A DNA stretch of 20,398 bases from a virus: IMG/VR virus record IMGVR_UViG_3300037861_000063, positions 1 through 20,398 of that record; one strand, 5' to 3'. The notes beneath the pieces were generated by a model that had not been told where the DNA came from, searched no databases, and worked only from the letters and a program-made list of their open reading frames with translations. A program made the translations under genes and the position numbers. Below are positions 19,490 to 20,398 of the stretch, one piece after another. The number at the start of each line of letters is the position of its first letter. Within the stretch, counting starts at the first letter, position 1.

Positions 19490-19810
19490 ATGAGTGGAGG
19501 TGCATTTGATTATTCTCAGTATAAGATACGAGAAATTCACGAAGAAATACAACAAGAACTTGATAAGCAAGGTAAGGAAAAATTAAAACAAGATTTAAAA
19601 TATTTACCTGATGGATATTTAGAAAAATACCCAGAAGATAGATTTGAACTCACCTACAGAGAAGATGTGCAAATAATATTTAAAGAAGCAATTGAAGCAC
19701 TTAAAAAAGCTGAAATTTATGCCCAAAGAATTGATTGGTATCTGTCTGGAGATGATGGAGAAGATTCTTTAGTATCGAGGTTAAAAGATGAATTGCAAAA
19801 CTTGAAGTAG
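19490..19810 (+). CDS. Small acidic protein of the MSGGAFDY type, 106 aa
   Basis: ATG at 19490 in an AAAATTATG context is preferred; the frame is open upstream to a TTG at 19442, but that lies inside the repeat. The opening M-S-G-G-A-F-D-Y-x-x-Y-K-I-x-x-I-x-x-E-I is a recurrent start of a phage and bacterial hypothetical family with no known function. The rest is helical and charged, ending W-Y-L-S-G-D-D-G-E-D-S-L-V-S-R-L-K-D-E-L. It is bracketed by GTTATGTGAT (19455-19464) and its exact inverted copy ATCACATAAC (19814-19823), which supports a cassette-like unit. Confidence 0.7.
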   Translation: MSGGAFDYSQYKIREIHEEIQQELDKQGKEKLKQDLKYLPDGYLEKYPEDRFELTYREDVQIIFKEAIEALKKAEIYAQRIDWYLSGDDGEDSLVSRLKDELQNLK

Positions 19811-19813
19811 TTT

Positions 19814-19864
19814 ATCACATAACATCCGTATAGGCGCAGTTTTAATTTCGCCTATACCTTGTTA
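19814..19864 (+). repeat. Second attC-like hairpin element
   Basis: TAACA (19820-19824) pairs with TGTTA (19860-19864), then after a small unpaired bulge GTATAGGCG (19828-19836) pairs perfectly with CGCCTATAC (19849-19857) around a 12-nt loop. Only A-rich DNA follows, so it is not a standard terminator. Its first ten bases (ATCACATAAC) are the inverted copy of the left boundary of the same unit at 19455. Confidence 0.6.
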
Positions 19865-19899
19865 AAAATAAAAAATAATTAACTAAAAAACTATAACAG

Positions 19900-20397
19900 A
19901 TGAGTTGGAAACTAGAAAATAATACTAAACGCATATACAACGTTTTTAAGCGTTCAAAATCTCAAATCTATAGTGAAGATATAGAAGCGTTAAAAGAGGT
20001 CTTAAATCACGTAAATGAAGGTAATAAAGCATTAGTAAACGATAATTTACTTTTTGCAAAACTATTATCTATTCATTTAAGGCAAAATTTAAACTATTAT
20101 GGTTCGATAGGCGGTGCAATAGCTGCAACAAAAGAATTATTAAAAGAGCCTTTAAATAATAACTTAGAAATGCTTAGAATTGATTTAAACTCTGTAGATT
20201 TACAGAATTATTTTAAAAGCATTGGAATTGTAGATGAATTTACAACTGAGCAAAGATTAAATAATAATTATTTACTTAGCGAAAATCAAAAGGAAATAGT
20301 AGATAAATGCAAAAAAAATTGGACTATTGAAAAAGTAGAAAAATCATTGATTAATAGCGTAAATGATTTTTTAAAGGATGTAGACAATTATAAGTAA
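19900..20397 (+). CDS. Unknown 165-aa protein
   Basis: MSWKLENNTKRIYNVFKRSKSQIYSEDIEALKEVL... is helical and acidic, resembling conserved hypothetical proteins of Bacteroidetes phages (N-T-K-R-I-Y-N-x-F-K, N-E-G-N-K-A-L-V-N-D-N-L-L-F-A-K-L-L) but without named family. An internal segment L-N-Y-Y-G-S-I-G-G-A-I-A-A-T-K-E-L-L-K is conserved-looking. The stop TAA is at 20395-20397, one base before the window ends, so the gene is complete. It is preceded by the second attC-like element and a 35-bp A/T-rich gap. Confidence 0.65.
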   Translation: MSWKLENNTKRIYNVFKRSKSQIYSEDIEALKEVLNHVNEGNKALVNDNLLFAKLLSIHLRQNLNYYGSIGGAIAATKELLKEPLNNNLEMLRIDLNSVDLQNYFKSIGIVDEFTTEQRLNNNYLLSENQKEIVDKCKKNWTIEKVEKSLINSVNDFLKDVDNYK

Positions 20398-20398
20398 C

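Noticed and set aside
1-20398. Genome-wide reassignment of TAG or TAA as sense codons, suggested by two in-frame stops
   Set aside because: TAG ends other genes (for example at 2703, 12985, 15582, 16883 and 19342) and TAA ends most; the two interrupted frames involve different stops, so decay or local events are likelier.
1-20398. CRISPR array, insertion sequence, rRNA or integrase
   Set aside because: No regularly spaced direct repeats with unique spacers, no transposase or recombinase motif, and no rRNA-like stretch seen. The only tandem repeat is coding, in the fibre gene.

Overview
The window looks like part of a tailed-phage (siphovirus) genome or prophage from a Bacteroidetes host, most likely a member of the Flavobacteriia. 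DNA is about 30% GC by eye. Promoter-like sites follow the Bacteroidetes pattern TTG - about 20 bp - TAnnTTTG. Many genes start at an A/T-rich AAATTATG-type context with no Shine-Dalgarno sequence, and several proteins match families known to me from flavobacterial phages. No terminase, portal, integrase or repressor is seen, so both genome ends lie outside and lifestyle cannot be judged.

Layout, almost all on the plus strand. 1-4390: head module, with the end of the prohead protease, HK97-type major capsid protein, a small capsid-adjacent protein, head-tail connector, head-tail closure, HK97-gp10-like protein and tail terminator. Two minus-strand units (1683-1907 and 3512-3757) interrupt it, each with its own promoter, like morons. 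4398-12552: tail module, with tail tube protein, tail assembly chaperones joined by a probable -1 frameshift, tape measure, tail-tip protein, a second tail-tube-like protein and three fibre-like genes, one carrying a 102-bp tandem duplication. 12554-13908: compact lysis cassette of two small membrane proteins, a GH24 endolysin and a protein with the layout of a unimolecular spanin. 13947-14822: metallophosphoesterase, followed by a terminator.

From about 14970 a new promoter opens an early-type region: small unknown genes, an ERF-family single-strand annealing protein, a DUF3127-type single-stranded-DNA-binding protein broken by an in-frame TAG, more small genes, and a replication-initiator-like protein. 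That last gene is preceded by a leader holding a short peptide ORF, two hairpins with perfectly complementary 7-nt loop segments, and an intrinsic terminator. The leader is the most striking unexplained regulatory structure here.

The last 1.4 kb holds small accessory genes. Two of them are bracketed by inverted-repeat elements that fold like integron attC sites, and each gene's 5' boundary is complementary to its own 3' boundary, as expected for a mobile cassette. This and the kissing-loop attenuator are the best candidates for something undescribed. Protein family calls come from reading motifs, without database searches.
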